Below, piece after piece: positions 31,219 through 43,846 of a stretch of DNA of 64,000 nt (within the stretch, counting starts at the first letter, position 1; each line of letters starts with the position of its first letter). The position numbers and the translations under genes are program-made. Origin of the DNA: Scedosporium boydii (Eukaryota > Ascomycota > Sordariomycetes > Microascales > Microascaceae); contig NJFT01000091.1 in the NCBI GenBank assembly GCA_002221725.1, positions 62,001 to 126,000 of the forward strand, given 5' to 3'. The notes under the pieces were generated by a model. It searched no databases and was not told where the DNA came from. It worked only from the letters and a program-made list of their open reading frames with translations.

Positions 31219-34200
31219 CGTTGAGCAATTTCTTTCTTTTTCTCTTCTCTTATTCTTTTTTTTTCCCTTTCCATATAAGATTGGTAGAAAAATGATTCCC
31301 ATTTCATAGCGTCGGTAAAGAAGTCTCTGGCAGAGGTCGGTCGGCAAAGGCACAGGCACTGGTTGCGAAGTTTGCATTAGCAGGGTCACACACACGCACA
31401 CACATACGCAGAACACACGATATAGAGCGCATGATTAAGAAGGGAACAAGGGCATTAAGGGCATGGAATCTGATTTTTCTTCCCTTTTTTGGACTTTTTT
31501 TTTATAACTTTTTCACCAATGATTATACGACACGCAGCATACTGGACTGTATTCGGTACAGCCTCTCAGACTAGAGAGGCATGGGAAGGATATATTCTGG
31601 GAAGGACATGAGTGGAAACGGGATTAGTGGGAGGTTGTAGTTTATACGGGCTGCGTTTGCATTGACAGGTCTTTTGCCCTCAGGCAGAGAGGCGATTATC
31701 CCCAAGGCCTTGTATTTCTCTTTACCGCGTCCTCATCCTCATCTTTACTCGAATACATATATTTAAAGTTATTTTTATCTTTTTCTTCGCAGACTTGTAT
31801 TTCAGAGTCGAGTGACTTTTTGATCCACTGAGGCGCAGAGAGAAGAGGGCATACGCGTACATTGTGGAGATCACCAGAGATGTAACAAGTTTTGACAGCT
31901 TTCGCAAAAGCCTCAGATCCAGTGGTTTCTATCCACTGTCCGCTGTCCACGGCCTCCTGTCTCGTATATCCGTTCATCCTGGTATCATGAATGCGCGAAG
32001 GTTGAGAGGATATGCTTATTCCTGGGATGAAACAGGGATACGTAGATGATGAACATGCAAAGGCACAGTGGAGTGTTTTCGTCAACCCTCATCTATTTTT
32101 AACAAACTTTAGCAAGAGGCAAACCTCCGTGGTCAAATCACGGATGGCGAAGGGGACGAGTCTCAAACGTGGAGGCATCAAGTTTTACCCCGCTACAGAG
32201 GCTGTGCTAGCGCCGGTGTCCTCAGAGTTTCCCGTGTTTCGTGGGTGGGGTTTTTTACTCTGTCTGTCCCAAGAGAGCCACAAGTCGCGTGCTGGAATTC
32301 AATTGATGTCTCTTGCACTCGTTCCAGGGACAGTGTCCAAGTCGGTACGAAAAAGGCCGAGCAATGTTTGAGGAGGCGCTCGCCCCATTTTAACCTTGTT
32401 AGAGGTTCCGTGGCGGTGGGTAAGTCGGCGTGGGTTTCTCAAGTTCTCAGGCCTGGCCGCATTGAGGCGTTCAGTTGGTTTGCCCCATCCTCGGCCAATC
32501 GGTTGGAGTAATCTACTAGTTTTTGGGTTTTGGGAGGGAGGCGCTGCTCAGGGGATGAAAGGTGGTGGTCGAAGCGTGGGTGGTCCATGAGCTTTTTCCC
32601 TTTGGGCCTTGGATGATTGGATTACGAGTGTGGGATGGGATTGAGTTTGTTGGGAGTTTTGGGGAAGAACCGTTCGAGTTCTTGACGCCTTCGACAAGTA
32701 ATAAACGGGATGGTGGGAGCATTGGTACAGGAACGAGTACGAAGTAACGTTTTCTATTTCTGTTCCTTTGTTCTTACTAGTACTCCGTACTGGAGAAGAG
32801 GGCTTCAGCTCCGGGAGCGATGCTGACCGAAAGGTCTTGTCCTGGACGGTTTCCATCCAAAGTGGTGTGTCCATGGTGTGAGGTTAATTTCGGGTCCTCG
32901 TGCGCTGGAGTCTGCCAATATTCGCAGCTTGTTGGAGCGGGATCGACAGAGATAGTCACGAGTGCAGCACGAGATTTTCTTAGAGCTTTCCTCCAGGCTG
33001 CAGTATTTTTTCTCATTCTGATGGGAATATCGGGCTAGATTCCCGTGCGGGTGGGAGGATGGGACATCGTGGGAGGGTGTGACCTTCCGTTCCGTCGACT
33101 AGTTGCAGAACTATTGATGGTTTCATGCATTTTCCGGCGATGATACATTGGGTTTGGGGGGTGAACTGGGACGGTTTCTCTACAGAGAGGGGAGGGAAGA
33201 GAGATAGAGACATTGAGGACACGGTTCGGCCAATCTCTTAAGCAATACCGTCTCTGGGGGAAAACGAGTACGAAGGGCTGGTCTATACTCAGTGTTTGTG
33301 GCAGAAGGGAGGGTCCCGGGAGTTGCCAACCGATCACCAATATCGCAACGCGCTAATTGTCGATCCTGAGGCTGGGTTTGTCTTGAATGTGCCCGTCGGC
33401 TAGCATTTGGAATAAGAGAGCATTGGGTGGGAACAAACTGGACTGCAAGTGAGCAAGTGAAAACAGGAAAGGATGAGCATTTTGCAGGGTACGAAGTACA
33501 CTACTTCGTACATCGATGATAGACATCGAGACAAGGGCAGACCTGATGGTGTGCAGATGTACCTTCCCCGGAGAGACCAGATGGAGCTAATAGAACCAGG
33601 GGCGTTTCTACGAAGTACATAGTATCTGTTCAGGACAGGAAGCCCGTTCGGCACGCCGCTCGAAAGTGGTGGCGCCGTCACCGCCAGCGTCAGGGGATTC
33701 GGGAACGAGTGGCCGAGCAGCACCGGCGCTGGTGCAACGGCGGAGCCAAAGAAAAAGGTTTTTTTCCTAATTTAGACCCCCTTTTTCCATTCAAGCCAGC
33801 CAATTTGTCTCGCCGCCGTTCCCAGCCAGCCCATTGAATTGGGTCTCTTTTGCTGGTCGGCGCATGATCCGACGGGACCACATCATCGAACCCACGATTG
33901 CGCACGTCGCGGCTCGTCGATTGGACGATGGGGGTTTATTTGTTGAGGGAAGGAAGGGAAGCCTCTTCCTGGTAGCCGTTTAGTCTATATACTTGCGTCC
34001 CTTGTGGATGGGAGGCAAAAGGATGCAGACAAATGGGTGCGTCCTGATCTAAAGTTTGACTTCGACCTTGGGAACAGGGATGGATCGAATGGATCAAATA
34101 GATACATTGCGCCTGGCCGAGAGAAACTAAGATGATCGAACGAAGCGCAGGCAGCACTGGAATGGTTTAAATTGTCGCACCACCGTCGGTCGCTTTTTTT

Positions 34201-35621
34201 ACCTTAGTTCACTAGTCGGTCTTTGTTGTTTAATACCATTGAAGTATTAAACTATTACTCGAAAAAGAGGCTTCGATACGACTCTGGCCCGTGGTTCATT
34301 TATTTGGAGCGGGCATCCCATCCCCAACCCTTTGGTTCTTGAGTTGTTTCGGTTCCCTGGCCAGCCAACTTTTTGTTTTAATTTTATATATTGTTCCCTT
34401 TGCTTCATCAGGCTTGCTTTCGCCCGGTCCGCGTTTGGCATCTCATGCGTTGTTGTGTCGACCGCTCGCTGCGTGTAATATCTATCCCGTCCGCCGATTC
34501 CTCTTCCTCGCCTTTGCACCGAGATCGATACACCGACCAGAGAGAAAGCGGCTCGATCTAGAGACTTGCTCGAGAAACTTGATCTCCCCCTCTCGAGAAG
34601 AAGCATATTCGACGTGTCTCCCTCTATATTCACCGCCCGCCCGACCTCCATGATCGACGTCCTTGCTTTCTGCAAGTTAAATTGACCAAGAGTGATCGAC
34701 GAACAACACCATCAGTCGCAAAAACCGGCGACATCACGCCTTTCTTTTTCCTGCATTCCTAGACGTCTGGGCCCCTGTTTCTCATATCATATATGAAAGT
34801 AAGGTACGTGTATGCCGTGCGTCTCCAAACGCGTAACCCCTTCTTCTTCGGCTTCTTATCAAGTCCTGTTTGCCTGCCCCTTGTTCCCTTGTCGCTCTCG
34901 TCCGTGTCCTGCATCTTCTGCTTGAGCCGGGTCCTGCGTACATCGATACCTGGATCACCCAAAGTCTTGGGAGACTTATCGATCAAAGCTACATCAGTCT
35001 CCCGTCTTGGCACTTTGTACCTTAATTCAGCCTCCGCTCTTGTTACTTTTTGCTTTTCATCCTTTCTTCACCTTTCGAAGGCTTGTTTTCATGTCACAAT
35101 ACCTACTTTGTTCTCTTGTTTTTCCCTCATCCGCATAATATTATTTCTTATTCTTCTTTGTCTCGGATCGAACTGCTGGCTAGTTTACCTGCTCTGGGCT
35201 TTCGATCTTGTTCCGCTCCCGCCCATGTCTCTCGCTGTCTTGTCCATTCCAGTCCGGTCTCTTTTCATCGCTTTTATACCACTTTGATACTTTATCCTTC
35301 TTTCACCTCCCTTTCATTTCTTTGCTCTTATACCCTTCTTCTCGTATGGTCTCGCTTAGCCTGAGGCAAAACATTACCCGGCAACGAAACCTGTCTTTTT
35401 CCCGTCCGTTATACTCGGTAATATATAAGTCTTATTATTGACACTTTCCACCTTGGCAAAATCTAGAAGCCGGGTATAGAGACGGTTTAATATTAGAAGA
35501 ACACTCAACGGCCCCTACAAAACCTCAACGAGTCCTTCCTTTCTCTGGGGGAGGAGCACGACGACAATCGTTTACATCCATCACCATCCAACAGAAAAGA
35601 CCCAATTCAGCCACAAACACC
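31219..35621. other. Large intergenic region, 4.4 kb
   Basis: No supported gene. The left end is GRR1 3' UTR with AC-rich simple sequence (31,386-31,416). Around 32,730-33,620 there is a cluster of TACGAAGTA/TACTTCGTA words, including a perfect 10-bp hairpin. The stretch 34,750-35,600 is heavily CT-rich, produces long but low-complexity open frames (Phe/Leu/Ser/Cys-rich) and is best read as the promoter and 5' leader of the BAR-domain gene. Confidence 0.5.
33489..33511. repeat. Perfect inverted repeat (hairpin) of the TACGAAGTA motif
   Basis: GTACGAAGTA at 33489-33498 and TACTTCGTAC at 33502-33511 are exact reverse complements separated by CAC. A further TACGAAGTA follows at 33609-33617. No coding sequence overlaps. 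Confidence 0.75.
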
Positions 35622-37115
35622 ATGAAGATCACCAAGAAATTCGACCGCGCCTTCCACTGGGCCGGCGAAAAGATGGGCTCCGAGGCCAAGACGAGCCACT
35701 CCGACGAATTCAAGATGCTAGAGACCGAGATGGCCCTGAGGATTGACGGTGCCGAGCGTCTGCACAAGTCTACGACGGCCTACGTCAAATGGGCTGGGAA
35801 GCGGAACGAAGTGTTTGAGGATAAGGAGAAAGGGCTTCCGGGCAGCTATTTAGGGAGGACGATGGTAAGCCATGGCGAGGATTTTGAGCACGATTCTGAG
35901 TATGGAAACTCTTTGATTGGTATGTTCTTTTCAGAGGAGAGAAACTTGTGTGTTGATGTGAATTGTGTTCTGGGCTAACCGTGTGGTCTTACAGCTGTTG
36001 GTCGGACAAACGAGCGACTTGCTAGCATCCAGGAACAATACACCGCTGAGATCACGAGCACATGGCTCGAGTCGCTCAACCGGTCCCTCGCCATGATGAA
36101 AGACTACCAGGTATGTTAGAAACGTGCGACCCCCCCCCCCCCCCCCCAACTCAACTCACTAACACGCACGTCCCAGGCCGCCAGGAAAAAGCTCGAATCG
36201 CGCCGACTCGCCTACGACACAAGCATCTCCAAAGCTCAAAGATCCAAACGCGAAGACTTCCGCCTCGAAGAAGAAGTCCGCTCCTCCAAAGCCAAATTCG
36301 AAGAAGCCAACGAGGACGTCCTCCGCCGCATGCAGGACATCAAGGAGGCCGAGACCGACAGCCTCCGCGAGCTAGGCACCTTTCTCGACGCGCAGCTGGA
36401 TTTCCACGAGCGCTGCACCGAGGAGCTGAGACGCGCGAGGGAGGAGCTGGCGAGTGCTTCGAGGAGGGGGTCGAGTGGGGGGAGGGTTACGGTGTCGCCG
36501 CCTAGAAGTCGGCCTTCGTTGTTGAATTACTCGTATAATTCGTATACTAGCGAGAATTCGGTTGGTCGAGAGCAGCAGCATGTTTACGAGGAAGAGTACG
36601 GAGAGCCTGAGCAGCATCCCGCGCAGAGAATGGGCTCTGTACGTGTGTCGACGAGACGGCCGCCGCCAGAGGTCCCCTCGCGAGCGCAGACCTTTGGAAG
36701 ATCGAACTCCATCGTCGGACGATCACCGCCCACGCCTTCGCCAAGCTTCGAACACCGCGTGTCTACGCACCAGATGATTCCCATTCCGACGGGCAACATG
36801 CGCGCGCAACTACGCCCCGTCAGCAGGATCAACACCGACGTCACCTCGTCCTCCTCGGGTTCCTCCTACTCGCGCGGTCATAACAACGTCTTCGCCGACG
36901 GATACGACGACGAGACTCCTGACAGCGCCAGTCTGAGTCCCGAATGGGGTCCCTCAGATCGCTGCGCGAGTCCGGCTACGAGCCATAGTAGTTGGAGCAG
37001 GAGCACGACGGGGAGCAGTTTTGGGCAGAGAAAGGCGCCGCCTCCGCCTCCGCCTCCGCCTTGTCGGTCGAAGAAGCCGCCGCCGCCGATTCCTCCGAAG
37101 AGGGAGTTTTATTAA
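35622..37115 (+). CDS. BAR-domain membrane-curvature protein with Pro-rich tail, three exons
   Basis: 450 aa. Exons are 35622-35919, 35995-36110 and 36177-37115. The N-terminal ~245 residues form a BAR-type helical domain: it opens MKITKKFDRAFHWAGEKMGS and contains FKMLETEMALRIDGAERLHK, VGRTNERLASIQEQYTAEIT, STWLESLNRSLAMMKDYQAA, SRRLAYDTSISKAQRSKRED and LGTFLDAQLDFHERCTEELR. The C-terminal half is disordered, rich in Ser/Arg/Pro/Tyr, with polyproline runs (APPPPPPPPC, KKPPPPIPPKREFY) suited to binding SH3 domains. BAR proteins of this kind act in endocytosis and actin patch or vesicle traffic. The closest type I know is the fission-yeast Mug137/endophilin-like group, but that is a family inference. 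Intron 2 carries a run of 18 C. No lesions. Confidence 0.88.
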
Positions 37116-38160
37116 GACTATGCTATTGGGGGGTTGTTATTGTACGATGGGTGGAAATGAGGGTAGGCTTATATTTTATGTTTTGGGACGGCCTTTTTAT
37201 AAATATGCTTGCTGGTCATGACATTGTAATACTTGGGATAAAAGTTTCATGGGAGTTGGACTTCTTTGGGTTGGGAATAGGTGTTGGGCTAAAGAATGTG
37301 AATCCAAGGGATGAACACGCCACGCAATTCTGGTGGGCGTAAATATTTCTGTGTTTAACGAGCTGTCTGGACTTTCGAGTGATCTTACCTGAGACTTGTG
37401 AAATGCCCTAACCTGTTCGGCGGAGTTGATCCTCCGATGTAGTGGGTGCGTTCTAAGGTTGAGTGAGGTTCAGTGACAGACTGGAAGGAAACGAAGCAGA
37501 CTATTCGCCGTAGATCAGCTCACGCATGAAGATGAAGGCGGAGGCGGGGACTAAGACATGTCTCAAATAGCCCTTCGGTTCATTTCAAGAGCTTGAACGT
37601 AGACCCCCCCAACCTTCGTTTCCCTCAGAGGACAGGATCAGCTCACGCTCTCCAGATCCGCTGGGCACAGGAACCGGGCAGACCAGTCCCGTATGCTCCA
37701 CTCCAGACTGTTGATACCTGGACTGCATTTTCCATCAGCGCCTAAAGTACCGAACAGCCCGTGGCAGTGGTACGTTTGCTCTTCTCTCCGAATACGGAGA
37801 CGACTGAGACATATCGATATCTTCACCAAGGAGGCGGACGATAACAGGATCTTCAAGGGAAAACAGGAGGAATTGGAATTGGAGGAATTGGAATTGAACG
37901 TAGCCCCTTGATCGGAGGGAGGGAGGGATAGGAAGAGGGGACAGCTTGAGAGCTGGGATAATGTGTTCCTCCTTCGCAAGCAAGCATTGCATGTCGCGAA
38001 CATCAATTTCATCTACATGTGTAACCAAGGCAAGCGTTTGCAGACCACCCTCATTGGATCGACTATTGTGTTTGCCAGGCATCTCCAACCATATTGATCC
38101 ATGCATGTAGTTGGCAAGACTTGGCAGCTCTGGCACTCCCAATCTCCTCCTGTGATGGAT
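37116..38160. other. Intergenic, 1.0 kb
   Basis: 3' flank of the BAR gene followed by sequence without supported genes. A short direct repetition of GAGGAATTGGAATTG-like words lies at 37,866-37,900. Confidence 0.4.
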
Positions 38161-38167
38161 TCTGGGG

Positions 38168-38340
38168 GTCTATAAAATCCCCCCTTTCCTCCCCTCGTCC
38201 CAGCTTTCAAGGTCTCCTCCATCATCTCACCTATGCCTGTGATCTTTACCCTTTCTTTACCTTGATCTATCCATCTACTCTTTCTACTCTTCACTACGCT
38301 ATCGAGCTCCGACTGCAATCGTGGGGCAGGAAAAGGAGAC
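38168..38340 (+). promoter_or_regulatory. Promoter-like TATAAAA plus pyrimidine-rich leader without a gene
   Basis: CTATAAAATC at about 38,169-38,178 is followed by ~150 bases of CT-rich sequence, a classic fungal core-promoter layout. No intact reading frame follows; the first ATG after it opens only a short frame. It may drive the fragmentary region that follows. Confidence 0.35.
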
Positions 38341-41300
38341 AGCACCTAGGGGGCTAGTCGTGCGGTCTAGGAGAGGTAACTATTGTCCCCGTTTCCCAAC
38401 GATGAGGAGATCTACTGTTGATTCTGACAACGAGACTTGTTGTCAAAAAGGGGACAAGGGGAACTGCCAGGTGGTCTAGTGGCCCAGCTCTTCGAAACAC
38501 CGAGCCGTCTTACACCGTGACGGGACCACCCGAGATATCAATTCACCACTCCCTCGAGCACTTCACGATGAATCCTCTTCTTAGTGGGGATTCTCCACAA
38601 CCGCCCGCAGTACAATGAACCGAACCTCCATATTGAAGATTCGGCCACGGCCATATTTGGGTCACGTCAACTGGTGGACAGGCCTGGCTATATCTGGGCT
38701 TGAGCCTGACCGCTGTCGAAAGCACTGACTCGCCATCTCCGAATAAATATACAACCTGGAAACCCGCGGGAAAGTGGCAGGATATTATTTGCCCCAGGGA
38801 CATCCCGACGAAGTCGATACCAAGGCGTGTTCGTCCGTTTGTTCTTCTACTTTTACAATGTTATATACAAGCGAAAAGCACCTTCTCCAAATCTGTTCTA
38901 TATTCATCAATGGCGTTCGCGTTCGCGTCCCACGGCGAATGCGAGCAGAGAACTCTCGTCCTTGTTGAAATGGAAACTTCGATTGGACCCTGTCGAGCCT
39001 TCGCTTGCAAGATGCGTCAGATAGAGCCCATGATCCTACGGAGGAATGAAGATCCAGAGGCCGTCAGCAGCTTGAGGGATAGCCTGCTGACCCTTTAGGG
39101 ACTTACTCTCTATATAACCCTACAGTACACTCCTGCAAGATCAGTGGTGCCCTTGATGAAGTCCTCGCTGGAATTGGCTAGCTTCCACGTCAAGGCTGAG
39201 TATTTGAATGGGCTATCCAAGGAGCCTATCAAGCATTGTTCGGCGCCAGCGTTAAATATTTCCTGATAATCCCTGGAATCACTTTTTTTTTCCATCATAT
39301 ATCGCTGTCGCCGTCCTCGGTCACCTTCCCCGAACCCAACACTCCGATCCCCGACGCGGTGCTCGGGTGATGTCGTTCCAGCGATGCGTGTGCCACCCTA
39401 GCCCGGTAGGATCCCACAGGGTACACTCGGGCGAAGCAACTCTCTCACTGGGCACAATGCCGTCAAAATCCTTCAGAAGGAAATTTCACCTGGAAGGACA
39501 AAGTGGCCAAATTGCGAATAGCGAATTTCAGGGCTGCCGTCCACCTGGTTCTTATAGCTGGACGTAACACAACTCGGAGCTTCCCAAGCATTGCTCCGCC
39601 CTATGTGTTAAGGATGACAGAGACACCCTGAAGAACAACCCTACATAGCTTCACACTAAGCGAAATGCTGAGCTGTTAGTATGTGGAATAGTTGACAGCG
39701 AACTCTGATGCTCGTTACTAACTCCTATAAGTTTCTCAAGCTCGACCAAGACGGATCACGATGCAAATAATACTAGATGAAGAGGTCATACGTGTACCTG
39801 AAGAGTCCCCGAGGAGCTGTTAGCTGTGTGGAAAGCCCAGAGCGCAGCTGGTCTGCCTGACACAAGAAGCGAGGTTAGCGTTGAGACCTCGAAAGACGAC
39901 ACCTTGACCGAGAAACAATGGAAGGCGATGTCCAAAATTATTCATATATACCACACCCCTTCCTGGTGCCCTCAGGCAAATATGCCGCCATACGATGGCA
40001 GGACTCCAGCACCGTTTCAGGGATATCGACACAAACTTCTATTCCTCCTCGTTTTATATACGGACACTTCTTCCCGTGCCACAGGCCAGCAGGGCAAGTT
40101 TCTTGGCCGGCCCCACAGGCATACATAGCTCTATTTCTGGGACCTTCTGGGACGCATCAACATGCTTTTACAGATATATGACGATATTTTGCGTTGCGTC
40201 CCTCCCAAGGATACTAATCAACAGGAGGGTCTCCTTCTCGCCGCTCAATTGCAATCCAGTTTGAACACCACCGCCCCCGCCCCCGCCGCGTACTCCATTG
40301 TACGTTGCCATCCCCCTCTCCCCTCTTATGTCGCTTTCCTTCGTGGTACTAACTCTGCTCATACTCTGTAGGTGCAAACAATAACCCACAGGAGGTCTTC
40401 AACATTTCTCTCTCCCCACTCGTATCCATTCCGAAAATCGTCATGAGCCAGTCGGCGGAATTCAGGCGCCATTGCTATCACTGACGGCGACGCTCGTTCG
40501 AGTGGAGCCGGGCGGCCCTTGATTTCTCCCGAGTGCTTACCGCCTTCGTGTGTGGTTTCGTCTCTGGAGATTTACTCTTTATATACCCGTAAGAAGCTCT
40601 TCATCCACCTTCTGTTATGGACAGAGTTGCACCTGCAGGTGCTGAGGGGCACATTTGCAGATATATATACATCAACAATCCCGACATGGAAGGGGCCATT
40701 CTTGGGCAGGGGTGCCATAGCAAGATGGCCCTGGGTTCGTTCCGAAGGAAGGGATATACTGGATTCCAACTTCTATATACGCTAAAAGGCGATGGGGTGT
40801 CTCATTGCCCAGAAAAGAATAGACCTTTTACCACCTCTCTGTAAGTTAAACGTGGTCTCTTCAATATCAGATCTGTTGACGATAAGTATTCCTTTCCCGT
40901 CACGAGTCTGGCTTCTAACGCACAAACGAGAAATCAAATGACTGATAAAAACGCTTGAGCAAGACGCTCGTGAGTGCAAACTAGAGGACAAGCAGCGAAG
41001 GCATGAGAGCGATGAAGGCTGGGAGAATTTTAGGGACTGTGACAAGCGCGTTGAGGAGAAGTTTGAGAATGAGCTCGACCGCATTCAGCATACGGATACC
41101 GCTCTCGAAACTATCTTCCTCAAGTTCTCTCACGATTCCGGGCGTCGAGATCTGGAGATGAACGCACTCGAAAATATATATAAGCCTGATCATAAAGAGA
41201 AGACCGCTGGCCACCAAGATCGTATATACAGCAATGTGCTCCCATAAGGATTCGATACGGCGGGCTGTATGTCGTCAATGCAGTCCAGAGATTCATCAAC

Positions 41301-43730
41301 GAGCATGGAGGGAAGTATTTCCAGTACAGGTTGGCGGCCGTATATCGATCCATTTTGAGATGCCTCGACATGGTTACCACGATAGAGTTCCCCGCATCCT
41401 CCTAGATGAAGACGCCGACCTCTCGTTTATCAAAGGACACATCCTCAACGTTATATATACCGCGACTCTCTACAGTTTCCCAGCCGAGGTGGGGAGAGCG
41501 TCAGGTCCTCACAAGGCCAGATCTGCTCCTTCGCGAAAGGTCCGACTGTCTGTATCATCTTGGTTTTAACGGAGAACGTTCGATACAACCTTGCCAAGAA
41601 TGTGCAGAGTTTATGGAGGACGGCCTCAGCTATACATCCGCACAAAGGTTCATGGTGTCAAGTATCACGCATATGTGTCGTGGGATGCCCGGAGAAACCC
41701 AATGCCATTCGAGTTGGCCGGGTAAATAGGAAGGCGGATCAAGAACCTGCAGTAACAGGGTCAAGACGAGGATATCAACTCTCGGCCAGCTAGAGTATTC
41801 TCCTTCCACTTTCTTTCTCATATACGTTTACTCTCTACTCTCCCGCCCGACTCTGCCCACGCAATGACTTTCGGGTGCGCGCTCTCTATGCACAGCTTCC
41901 CAAAGACCGCTTAGCCCTGATTTCAGATATTGCCGCTGAGAATATATGACACCCATCCATGCGGAGGTGCGAAGAATCCTGATTCGTTCGTTTCTTGTGC
42001 CGCGGCAGATGAGAACCAGGAAGTTCTTCACTTTCAAGCAGTCAAACGACGCACGGTTGGAGCCTCCTCGCTGCGATCTGTCCGTCTGGCGGGGGAACAT
42101 GAAAGAAGCCCGAAGGCATTTCATGAGGATTATATAGCTGGGTAGTGTTGACAACCGACTGCTCTTAAAGATATTCGAGAGGAGCCCAGACAGCGACGAA
42201 TCAATCATCGATTTGCTGCGTTAGTATATACAAGTTTAGAACGGCGAAAGGGCGCCAAATCCGTCCCAAGTTTGTCTGGTGTGACAGGCGTGGGAAGTAT
42301 TGCCAAACCGTTGAGCACAGCCCAGTTCAATGTACTGGACGCCGATGACGGCACAGAGAAATTATCTCATGAACGATCAACAACGTTATGTATGTTTCAG
42401 TCTCGCCAGCCAATATCATCAATATGGGGCCACTGCGCCGCTCGAGCACTTGGCTATGACCGGAGAACAAGCTCTCTCATCAGCCGCCACACATTGGAGT
42501 CATTTGGAACGGCCATTTGGAAGGACTGATCCAAATATGCTCGACGTGGATTTGCCCCTATTGCCGAGGCGAACGTATAGACGCCTTCCCGGAGAGTTGG
42601 GGAAGAGCAATGAAATCGTCCAAGTAGTTTTCACTTTTACAATCCAGTGAACACATGGCATCCCTTGCCGACATGTCGTCTGGGAATATTTGAAGCACAA
42701 GATGCCCCCGGAACTAGAAGTCTCTTTCACTGCCACTGGTATTGGGAGCGGGATTTAGCCTTTGTCTGAGAACAGCATCGCCATATTGTGCTCGATCCTC
42801 ATATAGCTAAGGCAAAAGACTGGCCAAAAGGTACGATTATAGTCTAGAGGTATATGCAAGATAAGGAGCATAGAGTGACGAGTATACAGCATTAATCGGG
42901 ATTTGAGCCTGCAAAAAGCACAGCAATGGTAGACGTATCGTGGAAACGTTTAAACTCCCAGATCGCCAACATCGTTACGGGAACGATCAATGGGAGCATT
43001 ACCCTGGACCGCAATTTTATTCTTACCCTCATCACATCCCTACCCCCTGAGAATGAGGACGACGAGGAGAAAGATGATGATAGCGGCGAGGAGGAAGGTG
43101 ACGAGGTGCGTGGGGTTGGGGGCGGTATCAAGGACGATGCTGATGAGGTGGGTGAGTCAGAGATTCGACTAGAAGTATAATATATAACTGATGGACTTGA
43201 CCACGACGAAGAGAAGAATATCTACGAACCCGGAACGAGGTGGCCGAGGGCATATCAAAATGCTGGCAACGAATCTTCTCGTCTAGCTGATCTTACTGGA
43301 TTTGATTCATGCTGACGGCGGAAACACTGCTGCTATAAAAGAATACGAAGACAGCCAGAAAAGTTTGAGAACGTCATGGATGAGATGTTGAAAGACATGC
43401 AGGAATTGAATGAACCCGTTTCGTGAGAGGAGAGTTCGTTGGGGGCCAGATACTTCTTCATAAATTGTGTACAAACTAACCTTCTAAGATGCGTCCATCG
43501 ATTTCTACATCATCTTCTATAGCTGCTGTTCCCAGAGTCGCCCTTGACGGGTTCTGCCTCGGGTCTCCTTACAGTTACGCCGCCCACATAGCGTTGATGG
43601 GTCACATTCATGAGCATAGAGTGGCTTTTCTGTCTGAGTAAACGATCGAATGCCCCTGATTCTATTTCGGAATATTCTGAGAAGGCCTTTGCCATTTAAA
43701 AAACCGACGAGCCTAAGCACCTTAACACAA
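38341..43730. other. Unexplained region with coding-like fragments and many TATATA words
   Basis: No intact gene can be modelled. On the plus strand there are stretches with protein-like composition in different frames. One at about 40,946-41,228 contains CKLEDKQRRHESDEGWENF and RVEEKFENELDRIQH. At about 41,240-41,400 VVNAVQRFINEHGGKYFQ appears. At 41,406-41,470 a frame has DEDADLSFIKGHILN. At 42,330-42,650 a frame has SLASQYHQYGATAPLEHLA, and at 42,926-43,180 SWKRLNSQIANIVTGTING. A good intron-like segment lies at about 40,301-40,371 (GTACGTTG ... ACTAACT ... CTGTAG). About 15 TATATA or ATATAT words occur in 4.3 kb, often over Tyr/Ile codons of these frames. Most likely one or more decayed or multi-intron genes of a family I do not recognise. 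Confidence 0.4.
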
Positions 43731-43846
43731 ATGTGGAACTAGATATAGTTGGGGTAAAGCGTGTATCGCAGGCCTGCTCCATTTATGAGTCGTTGGTCCC
43801 GACTCTATGGAGGGGATATTCTGAGGAGTACCTACATACTCGAAAG

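Noticed and set aside
31386..31416. CA-rich simple repeat downstream of GRR1
   Set aside because: Short and imperfect; ordinary 3' UTR microsatellite.
34793..35287. 164-residue open frame upstream of the BAR gene
   Set aside because: It arises from a CT-rich leader; composition is Phe/Leu/Ser/Cys-rich without motifs, and it lies where a promoter and 5' UTR are expected.
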